The notes: a model not told the origin generated them from the letters alone. A stretch of 64,000 bases of DNA from an uncultured Crocinitomix sp. (GCA_905478225.1 CAJQHR010000027.1:1-64000), one strand, 5' to 3'; counted from the first letter of the stretch, positions 40,686 through 49,853 are shown. Translations and numbers: made by a program.

Positions 40686-40715
40686 TTGCAAATTTATTCT
40701 TTATCCTTAAATTTG
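40686..40715 (+). promoter_or_regulatory. Promoter of the M23 peptidase gene
   Basis: TTG at 40686-40688 and TAAATTTG at 40708-40715 are separated by 19 bases, in full agreement with the Bacteroidota promoter pattern. This implies a leader of roughly 60 bases before ATG 40785. Another TAAATTTG on the opposite strand (40696-40689) may serve alaS. Confidence 0.5.
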
Positions 40716-40784
40716 CGCTTTCTAAGGTAGATTTTTTAAAGTAAAAAATCCTTTGTAAAAGTGAATTAAGCATACACCTCAAAC

Positions 40785-41756
40785 ATGAAAAAGCAAAAAT
40801 TCAGATATAACCCAGAGACCCTTTCTTACGATAAGGTACAGTTGTCATGGAAAGAACGTATTTTAAGAACATTACTAGTTATTGCTCCGGCGGTAGTTCT
40901 AGGATTCGGATTCTATGTCTTATTTTCTTCTGTATTTGTATCGGCGAACGAACAATCACTTGAGCGCGAGAACGCAGAATTAAATAAGCAAATAAAAGAA
41001 ATAAACGACGAATTGCTGCTAATTGCAGCCGTTGTTGAAGATCTAGAAAAACGAGATAATGAAATTTACCGCGTTGTATTTAACGCCGAGCCTTTTCCAG
41101 AGCAAATGCGTGAACTAGGAACTGGTGGATCTGAAGAATACGAAGAAATCAAAGGGTTCAATCATTCTGAGCGAATTATCGAGAATAAAAAATTGATAAA
41201 GGCCTTAGAAAAAAGAATTTATGCCCAATCTATTTCTTATGATGAAGTGATTAAGTTAGCAAGAGAAAAAGAACAAATGTTGGCGAGTATCCCAGCAATT
41301 CAGCCGCTTTCTAATGAAGATTTAACCCGAATCTCTTCAGGTTACGGGTGGAGAATTGATCCAATTTACAAAACGAAAAAAATGCACTGGGGCTTAGACT
41401 TTACTGCCGAAACAGGCACCAATATTTATTCAACGGGGAACGGTGTTGTGAAAGAGATTGAAGAAAAACGTTGGGGATACGGAAACTGTATCATTATTGA
41501 TCATGGTTTCGGTTATCAATCGCGTTATGCGCACCTTAGTGGATTTAAAGTTAAAAAAGGGGACAGAGTTGTTCGAGGTCAATTAATTGGCTTGGTTGGA
41601 AGTTCGGGTAAATCTACCGCTCCACACTTACATTATGAAATTGAGAAAAATGGCAAAAAAATTGATCCAGTTCATTTTTTCCATTCTGATATCAGTGGAG
41701 ATGAATATGAGCGTTTGCTGGAAATGGCGAACAATGCAAATCAATCATTTGATTAA
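40785..41756 (+). CDS. Membrane-anchored M23-family peptidoglycan endopeptidase
   Basis: The 323-residue protein has one membrane helix (about 29-50), a coiled-coil stretch (about 54-85, rich in Glu and Lys) and a C-terminal LytM/M23 domain (about 190-305). The zinc ligands appear in MHWGLDFTAE (HxxxD) and APHLHYEIEK (HxH), with RYAHLSG between. All ligands are present, so it should be an active cell-wall endopeptidase rather than an EnvC-like activator. It acts on the periplasmic side. Confidence 0.93.
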   Translation: MKKQKFRYNPETLSYDKVQLSWKERILRTLLVIAPAVVLGFGFYVLFSSVFVSANEQSLERENAELNKQIKEINDELLLIAAVVEDLEKRDNEIYRVVFNAEPFPEQMRELGTGGSEEYEEIKGFNHSERIIENKKLIKALEKRIYAQSISYDEVIKLAREKEQMLASIPAIQPLSNEDLTRISSGYGWRIDPIYKTKKMHWGLDFTAETGTNIYSTGNGVVKEIEEKRWGYGNCIIIDHGFGYQSRYAHLSGFKVKKGDRVVRGQLIGLVGSSGKSTAPHLHYEIEKNGKKIDPVHFFHSDISGDEYERLLEMANNANQSFD

Positions 41757-41786
41757 TTAATCAAATCCAAGCGATTTTCATAGATC

Positions 41787-41814
41787 ATTGCACATTGACT
41801 ATTGCCAATTGAAT
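41787..41814 (+). repeat. Short heptamer array, same type as at 12171-12247
   Basis: Four 7-base units (ATTGCAC, ATTGACT, ATTGCCA, ATTGAAT) stand in a row just before the promoter box of the nuclease gene. The first 20 bases differ at only two positions from 12178-12197. Confidence 0.7.
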
Positions 41815-41826
41815 TCAGTATATTTG
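41795..41826 (+). promoter_or_regulatory. Promoter of the endonuclease I gene
   Basis: TTG at 41795-41797 and TATATTTG at 41819-41826 are 21 bases apart. The -33 TTG is supplied by the heptamer array. The ATG at 41833 is only six bases after the -7 box, so the transcript may be nearly leaderless. Confidence 0.5.
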
Positions 41827-41832
41827 CACTTG

Positions 41833-42876
41833 ATGAAAAAACTTCTCTATTCGCTCACCTTATTATGCTCTGCCTTAAGTTATGGTCAAGTTCCAGCATA
41901 TTATAGTAGCATTGACTTTACCCTCAATGGCTTGGCATTAAAATCTGAATTAAGCGATTTAATTACCAGTACGCATACTTCACCGACAACCTATTCTGAG
42001 GTTTGGGATGTCTTGAAAACGTCAGATTTAGATCCGACTAATAGCTCAGTTGTATTACTTATTTATGGTTATAATGACGACGACGGAAGCGTTATTAACG
42101 ATAGAACCCGCAATAAAAATGATAACGGCGGTGAAGTTGGTGAATGGAACCGAGAGCATATTTTTCCTAAATCATTAGGTTCGCCCAATCTAGGAGAAAG
42201 TGGCCCAGGTTCTGACCCGTATAATTTAAGAGCAAGTGATGTTCAAGCCAACGGAAATCGATCAAATAGACAGTTCGCAAGTGGCACTGGTAATGCTAGC
42301 ACAGTAGGGTCAAATTGGTATCCAGGTGATGAATGGATTGGGGATGCTGCGAGAATTGTGATGTATATGTATGTACGTTATGGAAATCGTTGTTTGCCTA
42401 GTGCCGTAACTGTTGGATCATCCAATGCGGTAGATGGAAATATGGTTGATTTATTATTGGATTGGAATGCACTTGATCCTGTATCCGTTCATGAAACAAA
42501 TCGTAATAACGCCATTCATGCCGCCACTGGTAATCGCAATCCTTTCATTGACAACGCCCATATTGCAAATCACATTTGGGGTGGAGCTGAGGCTGAAGAC
42601 TCTTGGGGAAATCTTTCCATTGAAGACGATTTGAAAGAGGCCATTTTAGTTTACCCAAACCCTTTAGTTGGTGACATTTTGTATATTTCATACGCTTCGG
42701 ATTTAAACATTGAGTCTATAGTGCTTTCAGATGTGCAAGGTCGCACAACCTATATCGCTCAGCCTTCTTTTAACTCAAATTATCAATTGGACATTAGCGA
42801 TATTCCGGATGGAACATATATTTTGAGTCTGTTCTCTGCCGAGGCCGTGGAAACTAGAAAAATCATTCTACAGTGA
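41833..42876 (+). CDS. Secreted endonuclease I family nuclease with T9SS sorting domain
   Basis: ATG 41833 gives a clean signal peptide (MKKLLYSLTLLCSALSYGQ); a longer in-frame start at 41788 would bury it. The 347-residue protein has the endonuclease I core with the catalytic His in EVGEWNREHIFPKSLG, plus DPYNLRASDVQANGNRSN. It ends with a type A T9SS sorting domain (VYPNP, then DIPDGTYILSLFS and KIIL). It should be exported through T9SS and digest DNA or RNA outside the cell, probably for nutrient recovery. The stop overlaps the next gene by 4 bases. Confidence 0.93.
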   Translation: MKKLLYSLTLLCSALSYGQVPAYYSSIDFTLNGLALKSELSDLITSTHTSPTTYSEVWDVLKTSDLDPTNSSVVLLIYGYNDDDGSVINDRTRNKNDNGGEVGEWNREHIFPKSLGSPNLGESGPGSDPYNLRASDVQANGNRSNRQFASGTGNASTVGSNWYPGDEWIGDAARIVMYMYVRYGNRCLPSAVTVGSSNAVDGNMVDLLLDWNALDPVSVHETNRNNAIHAATGNRNPFIDNAHIANHIWGGAEAEDSWGNLSIEDDLKEAILVYPNPLVGDILYISYASDLNIESIVLSDVQGRTTYIAQPSFNSNYQLDISDIPDGTYILSLFSAEAVETRKIILQ

Positions 42877-43118
42877 GTCGAAAAATACGCCTTATTTGGG
42901 ATTTTTACGGTGAAACTGCAGATGGAACTGCAAAACATCATGTCATCCATCTAGAAGAATTTATGGAACGAGAAAAACTCACGCACTTTAATTGTGGCAC
43001 AGATTCTAATGGTGATTTACATGCTTATGCTTATATGACCGTTGCAGAGGGAAATGTTAAAATTTTACGTGATGCCTTGCGCCCAAATCGCGCTTTTGTA
43101 GAAAAAGAGGAGGCTTAA
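42873..43118 (+). CDS. Small conserved protein, unknown function
   Basis: The 81-residue protein starts with GTG at 42873, overlapping the nuclease stop (GTGA). It contains KIRLIWDFYGETADGTAKHHVIHLEEF and a histidine-rich middle. I recall similar small proteins in other Bacteroidota, without a known role. The GTG overlap suggests translational coupling. Confidence 0.75.
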   Translation: MSRKIRLIWDFYGETADGTAKHHVIHLEEFMEREKLTHFNCGTDSNGDLHAYAYMTVAEGNVKILRDALRPNRAFVEKEEA

Positions 43119-43138
43119 ATTCACTCCTTTCATTCAAA

Positions 43139-43780
43139 TTAATAAAGTATGGGATTCGATTTTTTTTCTTGCCCAATGGTCGTTTCAGGTCCATGGCCGG
43201 TTAATACGACGGTTTCTTCCGGAAGGACAAACATTTTTTCCACAATGCTTTTTTTCAACGTGGCATAATCACCCCCAGGTAAATCTGTTCGACCATGACT
43301 CCCCGCGAACAAAACATCTCCGTTCACCACAAATCCATCTTCTGCCGCGTAAAAAAGGACGTGTCCGGGTGCATGTCCTGGAGTGAAAATTACGTCTAGT
43401 GAAGAGTTACCGAATGTGATCACATCTCCTTCTTCTAAAAATAAGGTGGGTTCAGGTGAAAGTTCAAACTCTTTGATTCCATATAGCATGCAAGCCTGCG
43501 GAACCATTTTCAGTGTTGGTAAATCTAATTTATGTGCCTCCAATGGTAAGTGATAGGTTTCGCTCACGTAATAATTACCAAAAACATGATCGACGTGGCA
43601 ATGTGTATTCAATAACCGTACTGGTTTTAATCCTTGTTCAGTAATAAATTTACTTAGTGTCTCTTTTTCCGCTTTTGTTTGGCAGCCCGGGTCAATTATC
43701 ACGCATTCTTTCGTTTCATCCATTAAAATAAATGTGTTTTCTTGAAAAGGATTAAAAGTGAACTTTGCTATTTGAATCAT
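43139..43780 (-). CDS. MBL-fold metallo-hydrolase (glyoxalase II-like)
   Basis: The 213-residue protein has the metallo-beta-lactamase zinc motif LLNTHCHVDHVFGN (HxHxDH), the second-site VIFTPGHAPGHVLFY, DVLFAGSHGRTDLPGGD and a terminal TVVLTGHGPETTIGQEK. This set matches small glyoxalase II-like hydrolases, which cleave thioesters or related substrates. It converges with the preceding small gene. Confidence 0.93.
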   Translation of the reverse strand: MIQIAKFTFNPFQENTFILMDETKECVIIDPGCQTKAEKETLSKFITEQGLKPVRLLNTHCHVDHVFGNYYVSETYHLPLEAHKLDLPTLKMVPQACMLYGIKEFELSPEPTLFLEEGDVITFGNSSLDVIFTPGHAPGHVLFYAAEDGFVVNGDVLFAGSHGRTDLPGGDYATLKKSIVEKMFVLPEETVVLTGHGPETTIGQEKKSNPILY

Positions 43781-44210
43781 AGTGAACAGTATATCGACTG
43801 CAAATTTACAAAGAGTTTATTTAGTAGAACACACTTTTCTTGGTGACCCTATTCTAAGGTCTAAAAATCTGGATACTCCTTCGTTTTTCTCATAATATAT
43901 ATTTTTTATTTTAAGACAACCGCACCGTTTATGAAATCAGAAACAGCACAGTCAGGACAAATACGATTTGTCCGCCGCAGGCGAAGCAAATGGAGATTTT
44001 TACTGAATTTCATTTTAGTCTTGTTTCAAAAGAGTAAACGGTAAATTGGTCGCTAAAAAAAACCAATTTGAAATCAACTAAAGCGAATCGGAAATTGAAA
44101 AGATTCGTAAGTAGGCATTTGGTAGGTAAACAATTGAATAAACTGTATATTTTCTTTATCCAAAGACGCAAATAGTCACGCCTATTATTTGTATCTTTAC
44201 CCTTACTGAA
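43781..44210. other. 430-base intergenic region with two palindromes
   Basis: No supported gene lies here. GGACAAAT and ATTTGTCC form a perfect 8-bp inverted repeat with a three-base centre (43955-43973), followed by CGCC-GCA-GGCG (43973-43983). A second 8-bp pair, AAATTGGT and ACCAATTT, is at 44043-44069. A 37-codon open frame from ATG 43931 covers the first palindromes; I do not believe it. TATCTTTA at 44192-44199 is a near match to the -7 box for the next gene. The GC-rich TCCGCCGCAGGCG core resembles dispersed palindromic elements I recall from this phylum. Confidence 0.5.
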
Positions 44211-47200
44211 ATGAACAAATTTTTGAAACTCATACTTTCTGCCCTATTGATTGCACTTTGGCCCAATACCAATTGGTCGCAATTTTACCAAGGATCTTAT
44301 CAAGAATTTGGTAAAAACCGGGTTCAATACAATACCTTTGCATGGAAATCTCACAACTACAAGCGCTTTAAAATATACTATAGCGGTATTAATGATGACA
44401 TTAGCGTTTATACCGCCAGAGCATTGCATCATTATTTAGAGATTGCTGAATCCAGATTAGATTATTCTATCCCGGAAAAATTAGAGGTGATCGTTTACCA
44501 AAGTCAATCTAAATTCCGTCAAAGTAATTTGGGACTTAATAATGACGAACAATCTAACGTTGGCGGTACAACACGAATCGTAGGTTCTAAAATTTTCGTT
44601 TATTACGAAGGTGATCATCAAAAATTTAATGAGAATATTAAAGGTGCAGTGTATGAAGTGCTTTTAAAACACCTCTTTTTTGGTGGAGATTGGAAAGATC
44701 AGTTAAAGTCAAGTGTTAATTCTGGTATTCCTTTGTGGTTAGAGGAAGGACTGATTCGATATTTCGTAAAAGAATGGGATGAGGATACCGAAAGCAAAGT
44801 AAAAGATCTTATTCTTACTAGAAAAATTGACAAATTCAATAACCTAAGTCCTGAAGAAAAACGGTATGCTGGACATGCAGTTTGGAATTATATTGCCGAG
44901 ACACACGGCCCTACTATTATCCCAAACATTTTATACGTGACAAGAGTTTCTAAAAACGTAGAGCGCGGTTTTTATTCTCTTTTAGGGATGGACTTTGCCA
45001 AGCTAACACGTAATTACATTTCATTCTACCGAGCTTGTTATATTAATGAATATGATGGACAAAATGAACCTGCTGGTGAAGATGTCAACTATAAAATTAA
45101 AAAGGAATCACATTACTATTCAGTGAGAATAAGCCCTGATGGAACAAAAGTCGCCTACGTTGAAAATCAACTGGGGCGTTATCGCGTTAAAATTTACAAT
45201 ACAATTACTGGAAAAACGAAGAAAATATTTGCTGCTGAAGCGAAAATGGAACGAATTCAAGATCACTCCTTCCCCATTATTAGTTGGCATCCTAGTGGAG
45301 ACGCCTTGGCATTCTTTTCAGAACGCCGTGGAGTCTTAAACCTATACATCCATGATTTTAACAATGGAAAAACGGTTGAGAAACAAATGCAAAACTTGGA
45401 CAAAGTTTTAGACTTCAGCTACTCTCCAAATGGTAAAAAAATGATTTTTTCCGGGGTTGTCAAAGGTCAGACTGATCTTTATTTATATGACGTCTTAGGC
45501 AATTCAAAAAAACAAATCACGGATGATATTTATGATGATTTAAATCCGCGATTCATTGATAATGCGCGTAAAGTGATCTTTGTCTCCAACCGTGTTTCAG
45601 ACACGATTTTCAAAAAACCCGAGATTGATTTTATTGACCGCAAAAATGACGTCTACATTTATAACTTGGCGGAAATTGACAGAACATATAAATTTTTAGA
45701 TCGTATCACCAATACACCGGAGGTAAATGAATCGCAACCCTACCAACTGTCAAGCGGAGAATTTGTCTTTTTAAGTGATGAAAATGGTTTAAACAATAGA
45801 TATGTCGCTATAAAAGACAGCGTTATAAGCTTTATAGATACCAGCATTCATTACCGCCAAACAATTCAAATTGAGCCTCAAACGAACTATGTCACAAGCA
45901 TTGCTGAACATGACATCAACCAACAAATGGATTTGGTTTATTCAGTGTATCAAAATGGACATTATAAATTCTTAATTGATAAGGCGAATACAAATACATT
46001 AGACGTCATTTGGAATACGACTTATATTCAAAAGAGAATAAAAAAGAGAGAAAAACGCAATAAGAACGAGGGAACGGAGAACGACACCATTACCGTAGGA
46101 GACCATTTCTATCAAAAAGAAATTGTTTATATTGGTGGAGGTTTTACTGAAACTAACACTGAAGATGGCAGTAGCGACAGCACGCGCAGGCCAACAAAAT
46201 TCACTCCACCTAAATATTTGATTTATAAAATCAACTTTGCCAAAGATTTTGTCCTTTCACAATTTGATAATAATTTTTTATTCCCGAATTACCAGCCTTA
46301 TGCTGGACCAGGTTCGGTTTATTTTAACCCAGGCGTAAACGCCCTGCTCAAAATTGGTGCAAGTGATTTGTTTGACGATTTTAAATTATTGGGCGGTGTT
46401 CGAATTCCAACTCAGTTAAATACAGGAGGTGAATTCCTATTCATGGTGCAACATCTTAAAAACCGAATTGATCATAGACTAATCATCTATCGACAAAAAA
46501 CGGTTGATGCCGCCGCCACAGATCCTTTCAAGTGGTTAACACATGATGTGCGCTATCGCCTGAGTTACCCAATTACCGAAACATGGAGTGTCCGCTCAAC
46601 GGTGAACTTTAGAAAAGACAATCAAGTGTTTATTCCAGTTAATGATATCACTTTATTGCGTGAATCGCGCGAATCATATAACTCTGGAATAAATTTTGAA
46701 TTGGTGCTTGACAATACAATTCCTATGGAATTGAATATTCGCCGTGGAACCCGATTTAAAGTATTTGCAGAGTATTTGCAGGAACTAGGCGGAGATTTTG
46801 ATCCTACCTTTAATCTAGGAATGGATTTCAGAAATTATACGCGCCTCACAAGAAACTTTATTTGGGTCAATAGATTTGCTACTTCCACTTCACTCGGCGG
46901 GCGTCGTTTACTCTATTATATGGGTGGTGTAGACAATTGGGTTTTACGACCTGACAGGGATTTTGACACCGATATTACAGTTGATCCTTCACAGAATTTT
47001 GCGTTTCAAACTATTACGACTCCAATGCGTGGTTTTATTCAAAATGCACGAAATGGAAATAGTTTTGCCTTGTTCAATTCCGAGTTTCGTTTACCAATCG
47101 TTTCTTTTTTCTCACAATACCCGATTAAAAGTGATTTCTTAAAACAATTCCAAATTGTGGCTTTTGGAGATGTTGGAGCCGCTTGGACTGGTCCGCATCC

Positions 47201-47417
47201 ATTCCATCCAGGCAACTACTTTAATACGCAGATTATTGATGATAAACCGGTAGTCATTAACGTGGAGAATTTACGAGAACCGATTATTGGTGGTATGGGA
47301 CTTGGACTTCGTTCTAAAATATGGGGTTATTTTGTGCGGTTGGACGTAGCCTGGGGAATTGAGAATTTAGAAGTTCAAAAACCAATGCCGTACATTTCAT
47401 TAACGAAAGACATTTAA
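44211..47417 (+). CDS. Large outer-membrane protein with peptidase-like, PD40 propeller and barrel regions
   Basis: The 1068-residue protein has a signal peptide (1-24). A gluzincin/peptidase-MA-like region follows (about 50-240, with SGIPLWLEEGLIRYF) that lacks a clear HExxH. Next is a TolB-like PD40 propeller (about 300-560, for example VRISPDGTKVAYVENQLGRY and DFSYSPNGKKMIFSG). The C-terminus is predicted beta-barrel (about 690-1068) with BamA-like closing strands (GGMGLGLRSKIWGYFVRLDV). Such proteins are widespread in Bacteroidota but poorly understood. It probably sits in the outer membrane. The TauE-like gene starts on its last base. Confidence 0.8.
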   Translation: MNKFLKLILSALLIALWPNTNWSQFYQGSYQEFGKNRVQYNTFAWKSHNYKRFKIYYSGINDDISVYTARALHHYLEIAESRLDYSIPEKLEVIVYQSQSKFRQSNLGLNNDEQSNVGGTTRIVGSKIFVYYEGDHQKFNENIKGAVYEVLLKHLFFGGDWKDQLKSSVNSGIPLWLEEGLIRYFVKEWDEDTESKVKDLILTRKIDKFNNLSPEEKRYAGHAVWNYIAETHGPTIIPNILYVTRVSKNVERGFYSLLGMDFAKLTRNYISFYRACYINEYDGQNEPAGEDVNYKIKKESHYYSVRISPDGTKVAYVENQLGRYRVKIYNTITGKTKKIFAAEAKMERIQDHSFPIISWHPSGDALAFFSERRGVLNLYIHDFNNGKTVEKQMQNLDKVLDFSYSPNGKKMIFSGVVKGQTDLYLYDVLGNSKKQITDDIYDDLNPRFIDNARKVIFVSNRVSDTIFKKPEIDFIDRKNDVYIYNLAEIDRTYKFLDRITNTPEVNESQPYQLSSGEFVFLSDENGLNNRYVAIKDSVISFIDTSIHYRQTIQIEPQTNYVTSIAEHDINQQMDLVYSVYQNGHYKFLIDKANTNTLDVIWNTTYIQKRIKKREKRNKNEGTENDTITVGDHFYQKEIVYIGGGFTETNTEDGSSDSTRRPTKFTPPKYLIYKINFAKDFVLSQFDNNFLFPNYQPYAGPGSVYFNPGVNALLKIGASDLFDDFKLLGGVRIPTQLNTGGEFLFMVQHLKNRIDHRLIIYRQKTVDAAATDPFKWLTHDVRYRLSYPITETWSVRSTVNFRKDNQVFIPVNDITLLRESRESYNSGINFELVLDNTIPMELNIRRGTRFKVFAEYLQELGGDFDPTFNLGMDFRNYTRLTRNFIWVNRFATSTSLGGRRLLYYMGGVDNWVLRPDRDFDTDITVDPSQNFAFQTITTPMRGFIQNARNGNSFALFNSEFRLPIVSFFSQYPIKSDFLKQFQIVAFGDVGAAWTGPHPFHPGNYFNTQIIDDKPVVINVENLREPIIGGMGLGLRSKIWGYFVRLDVAWGIENLEVQKPMPYISLTKDI

Positions 47418-47869
47418 TGACAACTACTACCGTTTTCCTACTCGTTTTAATTGGACTTTTTGCAGGTGCTATGAGCGGCTTTGTTGGCATTGGCGGCGGC
47501 GTCATAATGGTTCCTGCTTTAATTTACGTGATGGGACTTTCACAAATGGAGGCGCAAGGAACAAGTCTTATCTTAATGCTGCCGCCAATCGGAATTATGG
47601 CCGTAATGAACTATTATAAAGCGGGTCATTTGAGTAATACCCTCATAACTTACGGAATTGTCATTGCAATAGCCTTTGTGGTTGGCGGATATTTTGGATC
47701 AAAATTGGCCATTCGTCTTTCAGACAGTGTAGTTAAATTAATTTTTGGAATTTTAATGCTCTACATTTCAGTAAAAATGATTTACGGCGGATACAAAAGC
47801 TATCTTGACGAAAAAAAGAATTTATCGGAATTACCAATTTCAACACCAGAAGTAGATTCAGATCAGTAA
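47417..47869 (+). CDS. Short TauE/SafE-family membrane protein
   Basis: The 150-residue protein has about four membrane helices and the family motif GAMSGFVGIGGGVIMVPALIY, with a second diverged half (VVGGYFGSKLAIRL). Full TauE/SafE exporters are about 250 residues and consist of two such halves, so this is a half-size form that would have to dimerise. The substrate (sulfite or sulfonate in known members) is uncertain. The start overlaps the previous stop by one base. Confidence 0.82.
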   Translation: MTTTTVFLLVLIGLFAGAMSGFVGIGGGVIMVPALIYVMGLSQMEAQGTSLILMLPPIGIMAVMNYYKAGHLSNTLITYGIVIAIAFVVGGYFGSKLAIRLSDSVVKLIFGILMLYISVKMIYGGYKSYLDEKKNLSELPISTPEVDSDQ

Positions 47870-47890
47870 ATTTGACTTCACTTTTTTGTT

Positions 47891-49072
47891 ATGGATTTAA
47901 ACGAAAGAATAAAAAAAGAAACTGCCGCAATTTTAGATGAAATTATTGCGATCAGGCGACATATTCATGCTCACCCCGAACTATCATTTGAAGAATATGA
48001 AACCAGCAAGTTTGTTTCCAAAAAATTAACGGAATGGGATATCACCCATAAAACTGGAATTGTAAAAACTGGAATTGTAGGATTAATTAAACCTACAGAT
48101 GGGGCTGAGAAATGCATTGCATTGCGCGCAGATTTGGACGCATTGCCAATTACAGAAGTAAATACAATTGATTATAAATCGACAAACGAAGGAGTAATGC
48201 ACGCATGTGGACATGATGTGCACACGTCTATGCTCCTTGGAGCTGCTAAAATTCTAAATGGTTTACGTGACACAATAACAGTTGCTGTTAAACTTATTTT
48301 TCAACCAGGAGAAGAGAAATTACCTGGTGGTGCAAGCCTAATGATTGCTGATGGTGTTTTAGAAAATCCTACTGTTTCAGAAATTTATGCCCTGCATGTG
48401 TTTCCTGAATTGGAGGTGGGTAAAGTTGGACTCCGCGGTGGAATGTATATGGCTTCTTGTGACGAAATTAGGATGACCGTGAAGGGAAAAGGTGGACACG
48501 GGGCTATGCCACATCAAAACATTGATCCCATTTTGATCTCAGCTCATTTAATTACTTCACTCCAGCAAATCGTGAGCAGAAATTGCCCTCCTCAAATCCC
48601 TTGTGTATTGTCGTTTGGGAGAATTGAGGGACTTGGCGCCACTAACGTTATTCCTGATGAAGTAAAACTCGAAGGTACATTCAGAACAATGGATGAAAAA
48701 TGGCGTAAAACGGCGCATCAAAATATTAAAAGTCAGTCTGTAATGCTTGTTAAAAGTATGGGCGGTGAAATTGATGTAGACATCCAGGTGGGTTATCCCT
48801 ATCTCGAAAATGATCCTGAATTGACCATAGTGGCGCATAAAAAAGCGGTTCGGCTTTTGGGCGAAGACAATGTCGTTGATTTACCTTTGCGTTTGACCGG
48901 TGAAGATTTCGCCTATTTTTCTCAAAAAATTCCTGCCACATTTATTCGAATCGGAGTTAGAAATGAAGCTGAAGGAATTATTCATCCTGTTCATAATAAG
49001 CAGTTCAATATTGATGAAAAAGCAATTGAAGTGGGCATACAAACCTTATTAGCGCAAGTACTTGATCGATAA
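47891..49072 (+). CDS. M20-family amidohydrolase
   Basis: The 393-residue metallo-amidohydrolase has the metal-site segments MHACGHDVHTSMLLGAA, FQPGEEKLPGGASLMI and the dimerisation-domain motif GKGGHGAMPHQNIDP. Relatives hydrolyse N-acyl amino acids, such as N-acetyl-diaminopimelate, hippurate or indole-acetyl conjugates. The substrate here is unknown. The next gene starts two bases after its stop. Confidence 0.93.
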   Translation: MDLNERIKKETAAILDEIIAIRRHIHAHPELSFEEYETSKFVSKKLTEWDITHKTGIVKTGIVGLIKPTDGAEKCIALRADLDALPITEVNTIDYKSTNEGVMHACGHDVHTSMLLGAAKILNGLRDTITVAVKLIFQPGEEKLPGGASLMIADGVLENPTVSEIYALHVFPELEVGKVGLRGGMYMASCDEIRMTVKGKGGHGAMPHQNIDPILISAHLITSLQQIVSRNCPPQIPCVLSFGRIEGLGATNVIPDEVKLEGTFRTMDEKWRKTAHQNIKSQSVMLVKSMGGEIDVDIQVGYPYLENDPELTIVAHKKAVRLLGEDNVVDLPLRLTGEDFAYFSQKIPATFIRIGVRNEAEGIIHPVHNKQFNIDEKAIEVGIQTLLAQVLDR

Positions 49073-49074
49073 CC

Positions 49075-49785
49075 ATGAAGCTATTATTTTTTATTTTAAC
49101 TGCTTTATTATTTTTCGCTGGAAGCGTTCTTATCTCAATTCAATTTGAAGCTGTTCTTTATTTTTTCGTTCTAAAAATAGGATTTGGCTGGGTTTACTCT
49201 AGTATTTATATTCGAATAATTGTTGCATTCCTTTTTATTATCGGTATCAATTCCATTTTTAAAATCTTTCAAAAAACCAAGAAAATTAAAAAATGGGTGA
49301 CTATTCTGATTGGCGTTGTACCCGGATTTTTTGTTTCATTCATTATCTCGCCTATTTATGATATTGACTATGGATTATTGGATGATAAATTGAAATTAGA
49401 ACATTTCACAGACCTTTCAGAAGATACAAATTTCAGTTATTCACAAAATGATAAACATGAACTCATTGCTTTTTTAGATGTTGGATGTGGGCATTGTGAA
49501 ATGGCGCTAAAAAAGATGAATGCCAACTTCACAACTGGACAAAATGCGCCAATTCATTTATTTTTTCATAACCATAGTTCGGATGTGAATCATTTCTTGG
49601 ATATAAATAACAGCAGCCAGTTAAATCATCATTATATGCTATCGGAAGGTTTGTTTCTCAAACATGCCGGATTCGAATTTCCATCCATCTATTTGATAAA
49701 TCCTTCAGGCGAAACTGTATTTCATTGGGTGGGAGATGAAATGAACTATTCTGCCCTCGATTATTTGCTCAGCCTTGAACAATAA
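49075..49785 (+). CDS. Membrane protein with C-terminal thioredoxin-like CGHC domain
   Basis: The 236-residue protein has about three to four N-terminal membrane helices (1-105). A thioredoxin-like domain with the redox motif DVGCGHCEMALKKMN and a cis-proline-like FPSIYLINPSG follows. CGHC is the active-site form of protein disulfide isomerases. Four helices before a thioredoxin fold recall DoxX or MauE-type electron carriers. It likely handles thiols on the outer face of the inner membrane. It is co-transcribed with the amidohydrolase. Confidence 0.75.
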   Translation: MKLLFFILTALLFFAGSVLISIQFEAVLYFFVLKIGFGWVYSSIYIRIIVAFLFIIGINSIFKIFQKTKKIKKWVTILIGVVPGFFVSFIISPIYDIDYGLLDDKLKLEHFTDLSEDTNFSYSQNDKHELIAFLDVGCGHCEMALKKMNANFTTGQNAPIHLFFHNHSSDVNHFLDINNSSQLNHHYMLSEGLFLKHAGFEFPSIYLINPSGETVFHWVGDEMNYSALDYLLSLEQ

Positions 49786-49807
49786 GCGGAGATAATCGTT
49801 ATCTTTG
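49775..49807 (+). promoter_or_regulatory. Promoter of ispH
   Basis: TTG at 49775-49777, inside the end of the previous gene, and TATCTTTG at 49800-49807 are 22 bases apart and match the phylum consensus. This gives ispH its own promoter, with a leader of about 40 bases. Confidence 0.5.
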
Positions 49808-49853
49808 TTCATGAAATGAAACTGATTTTTTGGTTTCAAAAAACCACTAAGAA

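Noticed and set aside
43931-44044. A 37-residue basic peptide gene
   Set aside because: The frame covers two palindromes and has no ribosome-binding or promoter signal; its composition follows the palindromes.
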